Assembly: GCF_015704865.1 (NCBI RefSeq)
Contig: NZ_JADQTO010000003.1
Span: 372,001 to 436,000, forward strand
Direction of reading: 5' to 3'
Origin: Actinoplanes aureus
GTDB lineage: Bacteria > Actinomycetota > Actinomycetes > Mycobacteriales > Micromonosporaceae
Length of the DNA: 64,000 nt
A program made the position numbers and the translations under genes. Positions 26,863 through 35,632 of the stretch are shown here, one piece after another. Positions within the stretch are counted from its first letter, which is position 1. Each line of letters starts with the position of its first letter. The notes beneath the pieces are model-generated. The model was not told where the DNA came from, searched no databases, and saw nothing but the letters and a program-made list of their open reading frames with translations.

Positions 26863-28449
26863 TCAGGCGTCGAGCCGCAGGTCGGGGTGCCGGCCGGCGA
26901 TCGTGCGCATCCGCCACCGGTGCGGGAACACGGCGAGCAGGGCGTCATCGCGTACCCGGGTCATGACCTCGACGTTCGACTCCTTCTTCAGGATCTCGCG
27001 GCCGGCGGCGTCGGTGCGGGCGGCCACCTCGTACGGCAGGTGGTCCAGTTGCACGCGTACCCCGAACTCGGCCTCGAGGCGGTGGGTGGCGACCTCGAAC
27101 TGCATCGGGCCGACGGCGGCGAGCACCGGTGCCTGGTCGCCGCGCTGCTCGGAGCGCAGCACCTGGACGACACCCTCGCCGTCGAGTTGCTCGATGCCGC
27201 GGCGGAAGCGCTTGAAGGCCGAGGTGTCGGAGGTGCGGACCACGGCGAAGTGTTCCGGCGGGAACGACGGCAGCGGCGGGTACTGGACCGGAGCGCCGAC
27301 GTACAGGGTGTCACCGATGCCGAGCGCGGTGGCGTTGACCAGCCCGACCACGTCACCCGGGTACGCCTCGTCGATCGTGTCGCGGGCTTGCCCGAACATC
27401 TGCTGGGCGTATTTGGTGGCGAACGGCTTGCCGGTGCCCGCGTGGGTGACGACCATGCCGCGTTCGAAACGGCCGGAACAGATTCGCATGAAGGCGACCT
27501 GATCGCGGTGGGCACGGTTCATGTTCGCCTGGATCTTGAAGACGAATCCGGAGAACGTGCCGTCCACCGGCTGGTCCGTGCCGGCGACGGTGGGCTGGGC
27601 GGTCGGCGCCGGCGCGAGCTCCACCAGGATGTTCAGCAGCTGGCGTACCCCGAGGTTGGCGACGGCCGCGCCGAACAGCACCGGCGTGCTGGTCGCGGCG
27701 AGGAACGCGGCCTGGTCGTGGTCGGCGCCGGTCATCTCCAGCAGGTCCAGCTCCTCGGACGCGGTGTCCCAGTCCGCGCCGTACCGCTCGGCGGCGTCGG
27801 CCGCGCTCATCTCCTCCTCGATGGCGAGGTCGGCGCCGCCGGGGGAGCGCTGCATCCGGGTGAAGACGCCGGTGCGGCGGTCGATCACGCCGTGGAACTG
27901 CCCGGCGATGCCCACCGGCCACGTCAGCGGCGTCGGTTTCAGCCCGATCCGCTGCTCGATCTCGTCCATCAGGGCGAGGGCGTCATGGCCGGGCCGGTCC
28001 CACTTGTTGATGAAGGTGATGACCGGGATCCGGCGCTGCCGGCAGACCTCGAACAGCTTGAGCGTCTGCGGTTCCAGGCCCTTGGCGGCGTCCAGCAGCA
28101 TGACCGCGCTGTCCACCGCGGTGAGCACCCGGTAGGTGTCCTCGGAGAAGTCGGCGTGCCCGGGCGTGTCCAGCAGGTTGATCACGGTGTCGCGGTAGGA
28201 GAACTGCAGCGCCGCCGAGGTGACCGAGATGCCTCGCTGCTGCTCCATCGCCATCCAGTCGGACACCACGCCCCGGCGGTCACCCTTGCCGTGGACCGCG
28301 CCGGCCTGCCCGATCACCCGCGCGTGCAGGGCGAGGGCCTCGGTCATGGTCGACTTACCGGCGTCGGGGTGCGAGATCACCGCGAACGTACGCCTCCGGC
28401 CTGCCTGAACGGCGACCCCCGCCGCCGATGCCAGCACGCTCTGACTCAC
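26863..28449 (-). CDS. prfC: Peptide chain release factor 3
   Basis: Translational GTPase of 528 residues that removes RF1/RF2 from the ribosome after termination. The G-domain motifs are all present: SHPDAGKSTMTEAL (G1), the effector segment QQRGISVTSAALQF (G2), DTPGHADFSEDTYRVL (G3), NKWDRPG (G4). The C-terminal RF3 domains follow (GPMQFEVATHRLEAEFGVRVQLDHLPYEVA). GTG 28449 was chosen because GGGGAG lies seven bases upstream; GTG 28464 is also in frame. Many actinobacteria carry RF3 as a dispensable factor. It stands alone between the ABC operon and a VOC gene. Confidence 0.93.
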   Translation of the reverse strand: MSQSVLASAAGVAVQAGRRRTFAVISHPDAGKSTMTEALALHARVIGQAGAVHGKGDRRGVVSDWMAMEQQRGISVTSAALQFSYRDTVINLLDTPGHADFSEDTYRVLTAVDSAVMLLDAAKGLEPQTLKLFEVCRQRRIPVITFINKWDRPGHDALALMDEIEQRIGLKPTPLTWPVGIAGQFHGVIDRRTGVFTRMQRSPGGADLAIEEEMSAADAAERYGADWDTASEELDLLEMTGADHDQAAFLAATSTPVLFGAAVANLGVRQLLNILVELAPAPTAQPTVAGTDQPVDGTFSGFVFKIQANMNRAHRDQVAFMRICSGRFERGMVVTHAGTGKPFATKYAQQMFGQARDTIDEAYPGDVVGLVNATALGIGDTLYVGAPVQYPPLPSFPPEHFAVVRTSDTSAFKRFRRGIEQLDGEGVVQVLRSEQRGDQAPVLAAVGPMQFEVATHRLEAEFGVRVQLDHLPYEVAARTDAAGREILKKESNVEVMTRVRDDALLAVFPHRWRMRTIAGRHPDLRLDA

Positions 28450-28564
28450 CAGTCCGCTCCCCACGACACCACGCGCCGTCGATCGGCGGCAACCTGTGCC
28501 ACTTTAGCGGCGCGTTCGTCGCAAACGCCGGAAGCACCTGGTGGGAAGCGTCATACCGGCCACC

Positions 28565-28963
28565 TCAGACGTCGGCCTCGATGGCGAACGTGTTGCCGTC
28601 CGGGTCCTGGAACCACGCGATACGTCCACCGCCGGCCCGAGCGGTGATCCCCTTGGCGTCGTGCTCGAACTCCGCGTAGCGGGTGAATTCGACGCCGGCG
28701 GAGGTGAGCTCGTCGACGATCTGGTCGATGTCGTCGACGTACCACGTGGCGAGTGTCGCCGCGGTCGTCCCGGCGGTGACCGACTGGTAGACGTTCAGCG
28801 CCGGCCCGCCACCGGAGCCATAGACGCGGCTCCCGCCGGGGATCCTGGCGCTGGGGCCGGACTGCAGCACCTCCAGGCCGAGTTTGCCTTCGTAGAACGC
28901 GACCGCTCGCTGTATGTCGGACACGGCCACCGAAGCTCTGAGGTGAAACGCGCTCAAGGGCAT
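28565..28963 (-). CDS. VOC (glyoxalase) superfamily protein
   Basis: 132-residue protein made of two beta-alpha-beta-beta-beta units, as in glyoxalases, bleomycin-binding proteins and dioxygenases. N-terminal half: LRASVAVSDIQRAVAFYEGKLGLEVLQ; C-terminal half: YVDDIDQIVDELTSAGVEFTRYAEFEHD and RIAWFQDPDGNTFAIE, with the metal-position Glu near the end. Substrate unknown. ATG 28963 has GAGAGGG seven bases upstream, better than the longer start at 28978. It is divergent from ltrA. Confidence 0.85.
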   Translation of the reverse strand: MPLSAFHLRASVAVSDIQRAVAFYEGKLGLEVLQSGPSARIPGGSRVYGSGGGPALNVYQSVTAGTTAATLATWYVDDIDQIVDELTSAGVEFTRYAEFEHDAKGITARAGGGRIAWFQDPDGNTFAIEADV

Positions 28964-29039
28964 GAACCACCCTCTCACAGGGGTCTCCGCCGACGGCGAT
29001 TACATGCTTACATAGTGGTTTTGCGACGGGGGGCGCGTA

Positions 29040-30233
29040 ATGAGTCAGCACCATGAAGTCCGGCTCCGTGCACAGTCGATGCCGGTGGCCAGTTCTGTCA
29101 CTCCTCTGGAACTCTTCTTCGACCTGGTGTTCGTCTTCGCGCTGACCCAGGTCACCGCCACGATGGCGGCGCAGCTGAGCGGGACCGCTCTGATCCGCGG
29201 TCTGCTCGTCGTCGCTCTGCTGTGGTGGAGCTGGACCGGGTACGCCTGGCTGGCCAACCTGGTCCGCGCCGACCAGGGCATCGCGCGGTTCGGCATGTTC
29301 GCGGCGATGGCCGTGATGTTCGTCCTGGCGCTGACCATCCCGGAGGCCTTCGACGACGCCCCGGGCGGCCTGTCCGGCCCCGTGGTCGTCGCGGTCTGCT
29401 ACTTCACCTTCCGGGCGCTGCACCTGCTGCTGTTCTACGTCCTGTCACGAGGCGACGCCGGGCTCCGCGGCCAGTTGCTGCGGTTCACCCCCGCGATGCT
29501 GGCCGGCACCGCACTGCTGCTGGCCGCCGCCGCCACCGACGGCACGACGCGGACATGGCTGTGGGTGGCCGCCCTGGTCGTCGACTATGCCGGAACCTAC
29601 TTCGGCGGGGCGCGCGGATGGCGGATCCGCTCCGCCGGCCACTTCGCCGAACGGCACGGCCTCATCGTCATCATCGCCCTGGGCGAGTCGATCGTGGCGA
29701 TCGGCGTCGGCGTCGCCCGGCTGCCGATCTCCTGGCCCATCGTGGCGGCCTCCACCCTGGGCCTGGCTTTGGCCGGCGGCCTCTGGTGGGCCTACTTCGG
29801 CATCAGCGCCGCCGCCGGCGAACACGCTCTGACCACGACCGCCGAGCACAAGCGCGCCGGTCTCGCCCGCGACGCCTACAGCTTCCTGCACCTGCCGCTG
29901 GTCGCCGGGATCGTGCTGCTGGCGCTGGGCTTGAAGAAGGCCCTCGAATACGTCGGCGACGAACAGGCCCACTCCCTGACCGACCCACTCAAGGGCGTCG
30001 CCCTGGCCGCGCTGGTCGGCGGCCTGGTCATGCACCTGTTCGCCCAGGCCGCCTTCCGCTGGCGCACCACCGGCCGCCTCGACCCGGCCCAACCGGCGGC
30101 GGCCCTGCTGGTCGCCCCGTTCGCCTGGCTGGGCGCCGAATTGCCCGCCCTCGCGACACTCGCCGCCGTCACCGTAATAACTGTCGCGGTCGTAGCACTC
30201 GAGACCAGACACCGCGCATCCACCCATCACTAG
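29040..30233 (+). CDS. ltrA: Low temperature requirement protein A (LtrA) family membrane protein
   Basis: Membrane protein of 397 residues with about ten hydrophobic helices. The family's opening motif is clear: VTPLELFFDLVFVFALTQVTATMA; further landmarks are HFAERHGLIVIIALGESIVAIGVG and the histidine-containing HLPLVAGIVLLALGLKKALEY. LtrA was named from a Listeria cold-growth mutant, but its transport or other activity is not established. A copy of repeat family 1 begins four bases after the stop codon, so the 3' end of the gene is right against a dispersed repeat. Confidence 0.87.
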   Translation: MSQHHEVRLRAQSMPVASSVTPLELFFDLVFVFALTQVTATMAAQLSGTALIRGLLVVALLWWSWTGYAWLANLVRADQGIARFGMFAAMAVMFVLALTIPEAFDDAPGGLSGPVVVAVCYFTFRALHLLLFYVLSRGDAGLRGQLLRFTPAMLAGTALLLAAAATDGTTRTWLWVAALVVDYAGTYFGGARGWRIRSAGHFAERHGLIVIIALGESIVAIGVGVARLPISWPIVAASTLGLALAGGLWWAYFGISAAAGEHALTTTAEHKRAGLARDAYSFLHLPLVAGIVLLALGLKKALEYVGDEQAHSLTDPLKGVALAALVGGLVMHLFAQAAFRWRTTGRLDPAQPAAALLVAPFAWLGAELPALATLAAVTVITVAVVALETRHRASTHH

Positions 30234-30236
30234 CGA

Positions 30237-30300
30237 GCCTTCGCGGTCAGGGTCTTGTCCGGCCCAACGTTGGTGCTGTCTGGCGGCCGTTGAGACAGGC
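30237..30300 (-). repeat. Dispersed hairpin repeat family 1, copy D (inverted)
   Basis: On the minus strand it reads the GCCTGTCT hairpin core with AGACAGC, then ACGTTGGGCCGGACAAGACC and CTGACC.CGAAGGC, matching copies B and C through core and tail. It starts four bases after the ltrA stop codon. It lies 13.3 kb from copy C. Confidence 0.8.
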
Positions 30301-30575
30301 AGCTCACGCCTTGATCGAAATCGTTGTGTCAACCGCTCGGAGCGGCCGACTTTTACGCGCGGCACGGGCGTCACGAGGGACGCGGATGGCTGTCTCGCTG
30401 ATCCACACCACACCCGCCATGCCCGGGCGGGCGGCCGGCAACGACCGGCCGGCCGCAACCGGCCCCGCAGACCGGGAGTAGGCACTCCGGCTGCTGGCAT
30501 GCAGCGACCGGCCGGACGCAACCGGCCCGCGTGGCGAACACCCGCGCCCGGTCCTCGCGCAGTGGGACGGACTGG

Positions 30576-30635
30576 TGTTTCCCGGCGGCCGCGTTGGGGC
30601 CGGGACGGGCGGCCTGGCTCGCGCTGGGAGAGCGG
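30576..30635 (-). repeat. Dispersed repeat family 2, copy B (inverted)
   Basis: Inverted copy of the two blocks found at 14980-15038: TGTTTCCCGGCGGCCGCGTT (30576-30595) and GCTCGCGCTGGGAGAGCGG (30617-30635), both without mismatch, with an unlike 21-base middle. Similarity extends a few bases outside the blocks. Confidence 0.7.
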
Positions 30636-30767
30636 GGACGGGTCGGCTTCGGCGGGACGCCGTTGCGCGTACCCCGAAGGAGCGGGACCGGCGATCAGAC
30701 CTCTACCAAGTCTGTGGGGAGCGGCGGGCTCTGTGCGGGGCAGAGCGACGCCATCGGTTTTGAGATC

Positions 30768-31259
30768 ATGTCGGCCATGCCTGCGTTCCTCAAAGTCATC
30801 AGGACGACGACGAAGCCCGTTCAGGTCAAGGAGGCGGCATCGGTGGAGTTGCGGCGGGATGCCGCGGCGATGTGGTCCTTCATGTGGGACCCGGCCTCGT
30901 CCGTCGTGATCGACGAGACCACGGAGATCGGGGTCACCCTGCCCGGTAGTCCACACGGTGTCGGCGAGATTCAGGTGTTCATCCAGCGGACGGCTGGCGG
31001 CCGGCGGGGCGTCCTCCATGAGGTGGTCGAGCTGGAGCCGGGACGGCGTGCTGTGACGCGCAGCCTCGCGTCCGCGGTTCCGGCCTTCGGTGCGCTCACC
31101 ATCGAGTCGCTCGGGCCCGGCTCCTGCCGGCTCACTCAGGAGCACTGGGTCGATCTGCCGGCCGGCGTTCCGGTGGCGCTCGTTCAGGAGTGCCGGGACA
31201 GCTGCCAGCGCGAGCTGCGGAAGATGATGTCACGCCTGTCGGAGCTGGCGCTTCGTTGA
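30768..31259 (+). CDS. SRPBCC (START-like) family protein
   Basis: About 163 residues with the helix-grip layout of SRPBCC/polyketide-cyclase-like proteins, which bind small hydrophobic ligands. The typical opening is seen in VKEAASVELRRDAAAMWSFMWDPASSVVIDET, where the 'ligand-pocket' strand is followed by the helix that ends W-x-x-x-x-D. Then come alternating strands (VGEIQVFIQRTAG, VLHEVVELEPGRRAVTRSL) and the long C-terminal helix LVQECRDSCQRELRKMMSRLSEL. ATG 30768 or 30777 could be the start; neither has a strong ribosome site. It converges on the SIMPL gene with seven bases between. Confidence 0.7.
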   Translation: MSAMPAFLKVIRTTTKPVQVKEAASVELRRDAAAMWSFMWDPASSVVIDETTEIGVTLPGSPHGVGEIQVFIQRTAGGRRGVLHEVVELEPGRRAVTRSLASAVPAFGALTIESLGPGSCRLTQEHWVDLPAGVPVALVQECRDSCQRELRKMMSRLSELALR

Positions 31260-31266
31260 TCACACC

Positions 31267-31995
31267 TCATTGCAGCGGCTGGAAGGCCCATTCCACGGTG
31301 ATGGACACCGCCAGCTGCTGCCGGCCCGGCTCGACCGGAACCTCTGAGTCCGCCGCCATGAAGCGGTACGGTTCGCCCGGTCCCCCATCAGAAGGGGTCT
31401 GTTCGCTCACCTTGACGACCCGGCCGAGCGACCGTCCTGCCTCGCGGGCATACAGTTCGGCCTTTCTGCGGGCGTCGGCGAACGCTTTGCGGCGTGCTTC
31501 GGCGAGCAGGGCGGCGTCGTCCTCGATCACGAACGACACACCGTTCAGCCGCGCCGCGTCGCCGCCGGCCGCGATGGCCGCGGACATGAGGGTTCCGGCC
31601 TGGGGCAGGTTCCGGACTTTCGCGGTGAGTCCCTGGCTCACGGTGTAGCCGGTGACTACTTCGTCGTCGTTCCGTGTCGGGCTGATGCCCATGTTCGACG
31701 TCTGCAGGTCGGCGGTTGCCATTCCGGCGCGAACGAGCGCGCTTCGCATCCGGGTGGCCGCCGAAGTGGCGCTGTCCAAGGCTTCGCTGACCGTGGACGC
31801 GCTCGTCTCCACGGCGAAGTCCACGACGAGCGTGTCGGGCGTACCGGACACCTCGCCCTTCCCGGTGACCAGCACGGAATCCACCGTGGTGCCGGGCGAG
31901 GCGGACGCTGGATGGCCGCCGACCAGCCACGACGAGGGCACGAGGAGTGCGGCCAGGACTACGAGTACCGGCAGTGTGGTGCGTGATCTGTTCAT
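31267..31995 (-). CDS. SIMPL domain (DUF541) secreted protein
   Basis: Exported protein of 242 residues. A Sec signal peptide (MNRSRTTLPVLVVLAALLVPSSWLVGGHPASAS) is followed by a SIMPL domain over the rest. Family strands are visible as VLVTGKGEVSGTPDTLVVDFAVET, DLQTSNMGISPTRNDDEVVTGYTVSQGLTAKV and the C-terminal LAVSITVEWAFQ. SIMPL proteins occur in the envelope of many bacteria, and some form large rings in the periplasm. The role here is unknown. GGCGGGAAA precedes the start ATG. Confidence 0.87.
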   Translation of the reverse strand: MNRSRTTLPVLVVLAALLVPSSWLVGGHPASASPGTTVDSVLVTGKGEVSGTPDTLVVDFAVETSASTVSEALDSATSAATRMRSALVRAGMATADLQTSNMGISPTRNDDEVVTGYTVSQGLTAKVRNLPQAGTLMSAAIAAGGDAARLNGVSFVIEDDAALLAEARRKAFADARRKAELYAREAGRSLGRVVKVSEQTPSDGGPGEPYRFMAADSEVPVEPGRQQLAVSITVEWAFQPLQ

Positions 31996-32087
31996 TTTCC
32001 CGCCTTCAGCGCATGTGCCTCCTCATTCAAAGCCGGTGAGGCTCTTGGCGTCCGGTATTCCGTACATCTCGCCCGTCAGAGCGGAGT

Positions 32088-32585
32088 TCAGGTGCGCTGG
32101 CGCTCGGCCCGCTGCTTGACGAGTTCCTCGACCGGGGTGGGGAGGTTGGTTTCGAAGTCGATGAGCTTGACCCACGTCGGGGTGATGACGATCCGGACCA
32201 TGCCGTCGTAGAGCGAGCGGACCTCGGCCTCCCAATCGACGCGCTGCTCGGGGGTCATCTCGTAGCTGCCGTTCATCCGCAGATACTCCTCCGGGATGCC
32301 GTCCACCACGTCCAGCTCCGCCCGGCCGCGGATGAGCAGCAGCTTCGGCGGGTGCACCTCGGTGTCGATCGTCAGTGCCACCTCGGGGTTGCGCCGCAGG
32401 GAGTTCAGCTTCGGAGCGTTGATCGTGGTGCAGACGACGATCTCCGATCCGTTCCAGGTGAAGCCGATCGGGATGTTGCGGGGCGTGCCGTCCTTGGCGA
32501 CGTAGGCCATGCGGAGCAGGTCGTGGGCCAGGAGTTCCTGGCTGATCGGGCGGTTCAGGACTGCGGTGATCTCGTGCGGTTGCAT
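32088..32585 (-). CDS. Pyridoxamine 5'-phosphate oxidase (PPOX) family flavoprotein
   Basis: 165-residue split-barrel flavin-binding protein. The family core is visible: LLRMAYVAKDGTPRNIPIGFTWNGSEIVVCTTINAPKLNSLRRNPEVALTIDTEVHPPKLLLIRGRAEL, where the basic and Thr residues line the flavin phosphate site. In actinobacteria such proteins bind FMN or F420, and the exact reaction is not predictable. ATG 32585 was chosen because GAGGAG lies eight bases upstream. It is divergent from the peptide-binding protein gene. Confidence 0.85.
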   Translation of the reverse strand: MQPHEITAVLNRPISQELLAHDLLRMAYVAKDGTPRNIPIGFTWNGSEIVVCTTINAPKLNSLRRNPEVALTIDTEVHPPKLLLIRGRAELDVVDGIPEEYLRMNGSYEMTPEQRVDWEAEVRSLYDGMVRIVITPTWVKLIDFETNLPTPVEELVKQRAERQRT

Positions 32586-32721
32586 GGTGGTCACTCCTCG
32601 TCGGTTGGGCTGCTTGCACGCCTGGGACGGAGCCGCTCACGCGTTCTCGACATCCCCGCAGACCTTTTCCCGGATTCGTTCCGGGCCGGGAATTCCGCAG
32701 TAAGATCCACACGGGGGAACC

Positions 32722-34368
32722 ATGAGAGGGCACTGTCTCGCCACGCTGATCCTGACCGCCTCGGGCGTCCTGTCCGCCGGGCCGGCACCGGCCTCGGCGC
32801 TGGAGTCCGCTGCGACCGGCCGGACGCTCACCGTTCTCACCGCCCGAACCGAAATCAATTACGATCCGGCCGTGCTCACGCAGGCGGCGGTCAGCCTGCA
32901 CGGCCTGGTGCTCCGCCGGCTGACCACCTGGGACGTGCGGCCGGGTGAGCCGACCCGGGTGGTGCCGGACCTGGCGACCGACACGGGTCGCAGCAGCGAC
33001 GGCGGGAGGACGTGGACCTACACCCTCAAAGCCGGGCTTAAGTACGAGGACGGCACGCCGATCACGTCCGCCGACATCAAGTACGGCGTGGAGCGGTCCT
33101 TCGCCCCCGAGCACACCGGCGGGCTCGGATACCACAAAGCCCTGCTGACCGGCGGCGCTGACTACCGTGGCCCTTACGCGGGATCCCGGCTGGCTTCGAT
33201 CGAGACGCCCGACCCGCGCCGCATCGTCTTCCGCCTTCGCATGGCGTATCAGGAGTGGCCCTGGATCGCCTCCATGCCGGCGTTCGTGCCGGTGCCGCAG
33301 GCCAGGGACGACGACCCGGCCACCTACGGGGACCGGCCGGTCGCCTCCGGTCCCTACATGTACCGGGCGTACCAGCCGGGCATCAGGCTGGAGCTGCTCC
33401 GTAATCCGCATTGGGATCGCGCCACCGACCAGGTTCGTACCGCTGAGCCGGACCGGATCGTGATGGAACTGGGCGTCAGCGCGCAAGACCAGGCCCAGCG
33501 GATGATCGCCGACCGCGGTGCCGACCGCGACGCCATCGCGCAGAGCGGCATCCCGCCGGAGTACATGGCGCAGGTGCGCGGCGACCCGGCCGTGCGGGGG
33601 CGGGTGCTCAACGGCGGACCGGACCGGCTGAACTACCTGGCGGTCAACACCCGCCGCGGCGCGCTGAAGCTGCTCAAGGTGCGACAGGCCATTCAGTACG
33701 CGGTGGACAAGCAGGCCTTCCGCGAGACCCTCAGGGGCACCCTCGGCGCCGTCCGGGTGGCCACCACCCTGCTGCCGCCCGGCACGGCGGGACGGGTCGA
33801 CTACAACCTGTACGCCACGGACCCGTCCGGCGACGTCCCCAAGGCCAGGAAGCTGCTGGCCGACGCCGGCCACCCGGACCTGAAACTCACCCTGCGAACC
33901 GTGGACGACGAAGCCACCCTGGAGAGGGCCGGGACGATCCAGCGCGGCCTGGCGCGCGCCGGGATCACGGTGACCCTGAAACCGGTCACCGCCGCAGCCC
34001 TGGCGGCGTCGCTCAGCAAGGACACCGACTACGACCTGTGCCTCTACAGCTGGCTGGCCGACTTCCCGAGCCCGGCAGGCAACCTCCAGCCGCTCTTCGC
34101 GTCCAGCGAGACCGGCGGGGGACACAACATGTCCCAGTACGCCAATCCGGCCGTGGACGCCGCGATGGACCGGGCCTTGGCCGAGCCGGATCGGCGCAAA
34201 GCGGAAGCTCAGTGGGCCCGGCTGGACGAACGCCTGATGCGGGACGCCGCCGCGGTGCCCCTGATCAACACCGGACTCTCGGTGCTGAACGGTTCGAACA
34301 TCCGGAACTTCGTCGTCTCCTCCACCCCGCAGTTCCCCGACATGCAGCGCATCTCCTTGGCGGCGTAG
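32722..34368 (+). CDS. Peptide/nickel-type ABC substrate-binding protein (SBP family 5)
   Basis: Secreted solute receptor of 548 residues for an oligopeptide-type transporter. The signal peptide is MRGHCLATLILTASGVLSAGPAPASA with no lipobox, unlike most actinobacterial family members. Family landmarks are VVPDLATDTGRSSDGGRTWTYTLKAGLKYEDGTPITSADIKYGVERSF, GDRPVASGPYMYRAY and LLKVRQAIQYAVDKQAF. No permease or ATPase genes are adjacent, so it is an orphan receptor that must work with a transporter encoded elsewhere or act as a free scavenger. GGGGGAACC precedes the ATG. It is convergent with the epimerase gene, with one base between. Confidence 0.87.
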   Translation: MRGHCLATLILTASGVLSAGPAPASALESAATGRTLTVLTARTEINYDPAVLTQAAVSLHGLVLRRLTTWDVRPGEPTRVVPDLATDTGRSSDGGRTWTYTLKAGLKYEDGTPITSADIKYGVERSFAPEHTGGLGYHKALLTGGADYRGPYAGSRLASIETPDPRRIVFRLRMAYQEWPWIASMPAFVPVPQARDDDPATYGDRPVASGPYMYRAYQPGIRLELLRNPHWDRATDQVRTAEPDRIVMELGVSAQDQAQRMIADRGADRDAIAQSGIPPEYMAQVRGDPAVRGRVLNGGPDRLNYLAVNTRRGALKLLKVRQAIQYAVDKQAFRETLRGTLGAVRVATTLLPPGTAGRVDYNLYATDPSGDVPKARKLLADAGHPDLKLTLRTVDDEATLERAGTIQRGLARAGITVTLKPVTAAALAASLSKDTDYDLCLYSWLADFPSPAGNLQPLFASSETGGGHNMSQYANPAVDAAMDRALAEPDRRKAEAQWARLDERLMRDAAAVPLINTGLSVLNGSNIRNFVVSSTPQFPDMQRISLAA

Positions 34369-34369
34369 G

Positions 34370-35200
34370 TCAGCGCCAGGTGTGCCGCGGTTCGTACTCG
34401 AGCAGGCGCCGCGCCTTGTCGATGGAGAGCAGGGTCTCGTGCTCGCCCAGGTCCTTCGTCACCGGGACGTCCGGGTACACCTCGGCCGCGAGGCTCGCCG
34501 ACGAACGGCTCATCACGGTGTCCGCGTTCGCGATGATGAAGATCTCCACGCCGGGGGCGTCGTAGGCAAGCGCCTTGCGTACGGCCTGCGCGCCGTCGCG
34601 GGCGTCGATGTAACCCCAGAGGTTCCATTTGCGCAGGTGCGGGTCTTCGTCGAACGAGGGGAACTCCGCGTAGTCCGCGGGTTCCATGACGTTCGAGAAC
34701 CGTAGCCCGATCATTTTCAGTGTGGGATCCCAGCGGCAGAACTGCGCCGCCATGGTCTCCTCCAGGTGTTTGGCCAGGGCGTACCGGGACTCGGGGCGCG
34801 CCGGGTATTCCTCGTCCAGCGGGATGTACGGCGGCGGCGTGTCGAACGGGATGCCGAGCAGGGTCTCGCTCGAGGCCCAGACCACGTTGGTGATCCGCGC
34901 CGCCCGGGCGGCGGCGAAGACGTTGTACGTGGCGGTGATGTTGTTCTGGAACGTGGCGGCGTTGGCGGTCAGGCCGGGAGCGGGGATCGCCGCAAGGTGC
35001 ACGACCGCGTCTATCCGGTCGTATCGGTCGTCGATCGCGGTGAGCGCCTCGATCGTCTGTCCGTAGTCGGTGAGGTCGATCCGGATGTCCGGGCGCTGCG
35101 CGGCCGCATCCAGGTTCACCACCTCGTTGCCGTGTTCGCGCAGGTCGGCGACTACGGCCCGGCCGAGCTTGCCGGTGCCTCCGGTGACGGCGATCCGCAT
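34370..35200 (-). CDS. NAD-dependent epimerase/dehydratase (SDR) family protein
   Basis: Extended short-chain dehydrogenase, 276 residues. The nucleotide motif is TGGTGKLGRAVVADL at the N-terminus; VVHLAAIPAPG and the active-site triad (Ser of VVWASSETLLG and Y-x-x-x-K in ESRYALAKHLEE) follow. Sugar-nucleotide epimerases and related reductases share these features; the substrate is unknown. AGGAGG stands seven bases before the ATG. It lies downstream of the zinc-finger gene in the same direction. Confidence 0.88.
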   Translation of the reverse strand: MRIAVTGGTGKLGRAVVADLREHGNEVVNLDAAAQRPDIRIDLTDYGQTIEALTAIDDRYDRIDAVVHLAAIPAPGLTANAATFQNNITATYNVFAAARAARITNVVWASSETLLGIPFDTPPPYIPLDEEYPARPESRYALAKHLEETMAAQFCRWDPTLKMIGLRFSNVMEPADYAEFPSFDEDPHLRKWNLWGYIDARDGAQAVRKALAYDAPGVEIFIIANADTVMSRSSASLAAEVYPDVPVTKDLGEHETLLSIDKARRLLEYEPRHTWR

Positions 35201-35230
35201 GGCGGCCTCCTGTGAAGTGACTGGGGTGTT

Positions 35231-35557
35231 CTACGCGCACGCCATGCAGTGCCGGGCGAACGGTCGTGCGACGAGTCGCTCCTCGGCGATCGGCTGCCCG
35301 CATCGTTCGCAGACGCCGTAGGTCGCCGTGTCCACCCGGCGCAGCGCGTCGTCGACCTCGGCGATCCGCTCCCGCGCGGTGCTCAGCAGAGCGGTCAGCT
35401 GCGCACGTTCGAAGCCGATGGTGGCGCCTTCCGGATCGTGTTCGTCGTCGGCGTTCGAATCCCGGGATGCGGCGAACAGCGCCTCCAGATCCCGGGCCAG
35501 GGTCGCCGCCTCGGCTGCCGCGCTCGCTCGTAGCCGCAGCAGCTCATCCCGGACCAT
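35231..35557 (-). CDS. TraR/DksA-type zinc finger protein
   Basis: 108-residue protein with an N-terminal coiled-coil-like pair of helices (LLRLRASAAAEAATLARDLEALF and LTALLSTARERIAEVDDALRRVD) and a C4 zinc finger at the C-terminus: Cys83 and Cys86 (VCERCGQPI) with Cys104 and Cys107 (HCMAC). This is the DksA/TraR shape, proteins that reach into the RNA polymerase secondary channel. The acidic tip between the two helices is present but not the canonical DxxDxA. The epimerase gene follows after 30 bases. Confidence 0.87.
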   Translation of the reverse strand: MVRDELLRLRASAAAEAATLARDLEALFAASRDSNADDEHDPEGATIGFERAQLTALLSTARERIAEVDDALRRVDTATYGVCERCGQPIAEERLVARPFARHCMACA

Positions 35558-35590
35558 CTTCGCAGTTTACCGACCTGTGGCGCCGTGCCA

Positions 35591-35625
35591 GGCTACCCGT
35601 GCCGGTTCACCCGGCACGGGTAGCC
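35591..35625 (-). terminator. Perfect 15-base hairpin after the RidA gene
   Basis: GGCTACCCGTGCCGG (35591-35605), loop TTCAC, CCGGCACGGGTAGCC (35611-35625). It lies just after the stop codon of the leftward RidA gene and before the zinc-finger gene. It most likely ends RidA transcription; being palindromic it could act in both directions. Confidence 0.8.
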
Positions 35626-35632
35626 GGGCGCG

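Larger units (their letters stand above)
30234..30767. other. Repeat-rich gap without a convincing gene
   Basis: About 530 bases with an inverted copy of repeat family 1 (30237-30300), an imperfect 24-base direct repeat (30442-30465 and 30505-30528, one mismatch, both reading CGACCGGCCGG.CGCAACCGG) and an inverted copy of repeat family 2 (30576-30635). Open frames exist but have no codon bias or recognisable domain. The tract looks like accumulated repeat insertions between ltrA and the SRPBCC gene. Confidence 0.6.

Noticed and set aside
29445..31145. Minus-strand frame of 566 codons across ltrA and the repeat tract
   Set aside because: It lies antisense to ltrA and through the repeats; no domain and no ribosome site.
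32722..34368. Complete oligopeptide ABC transporter
   Set aside because: Only the substrate-binding protein is present. No permease or ATPase gene lies next to it.
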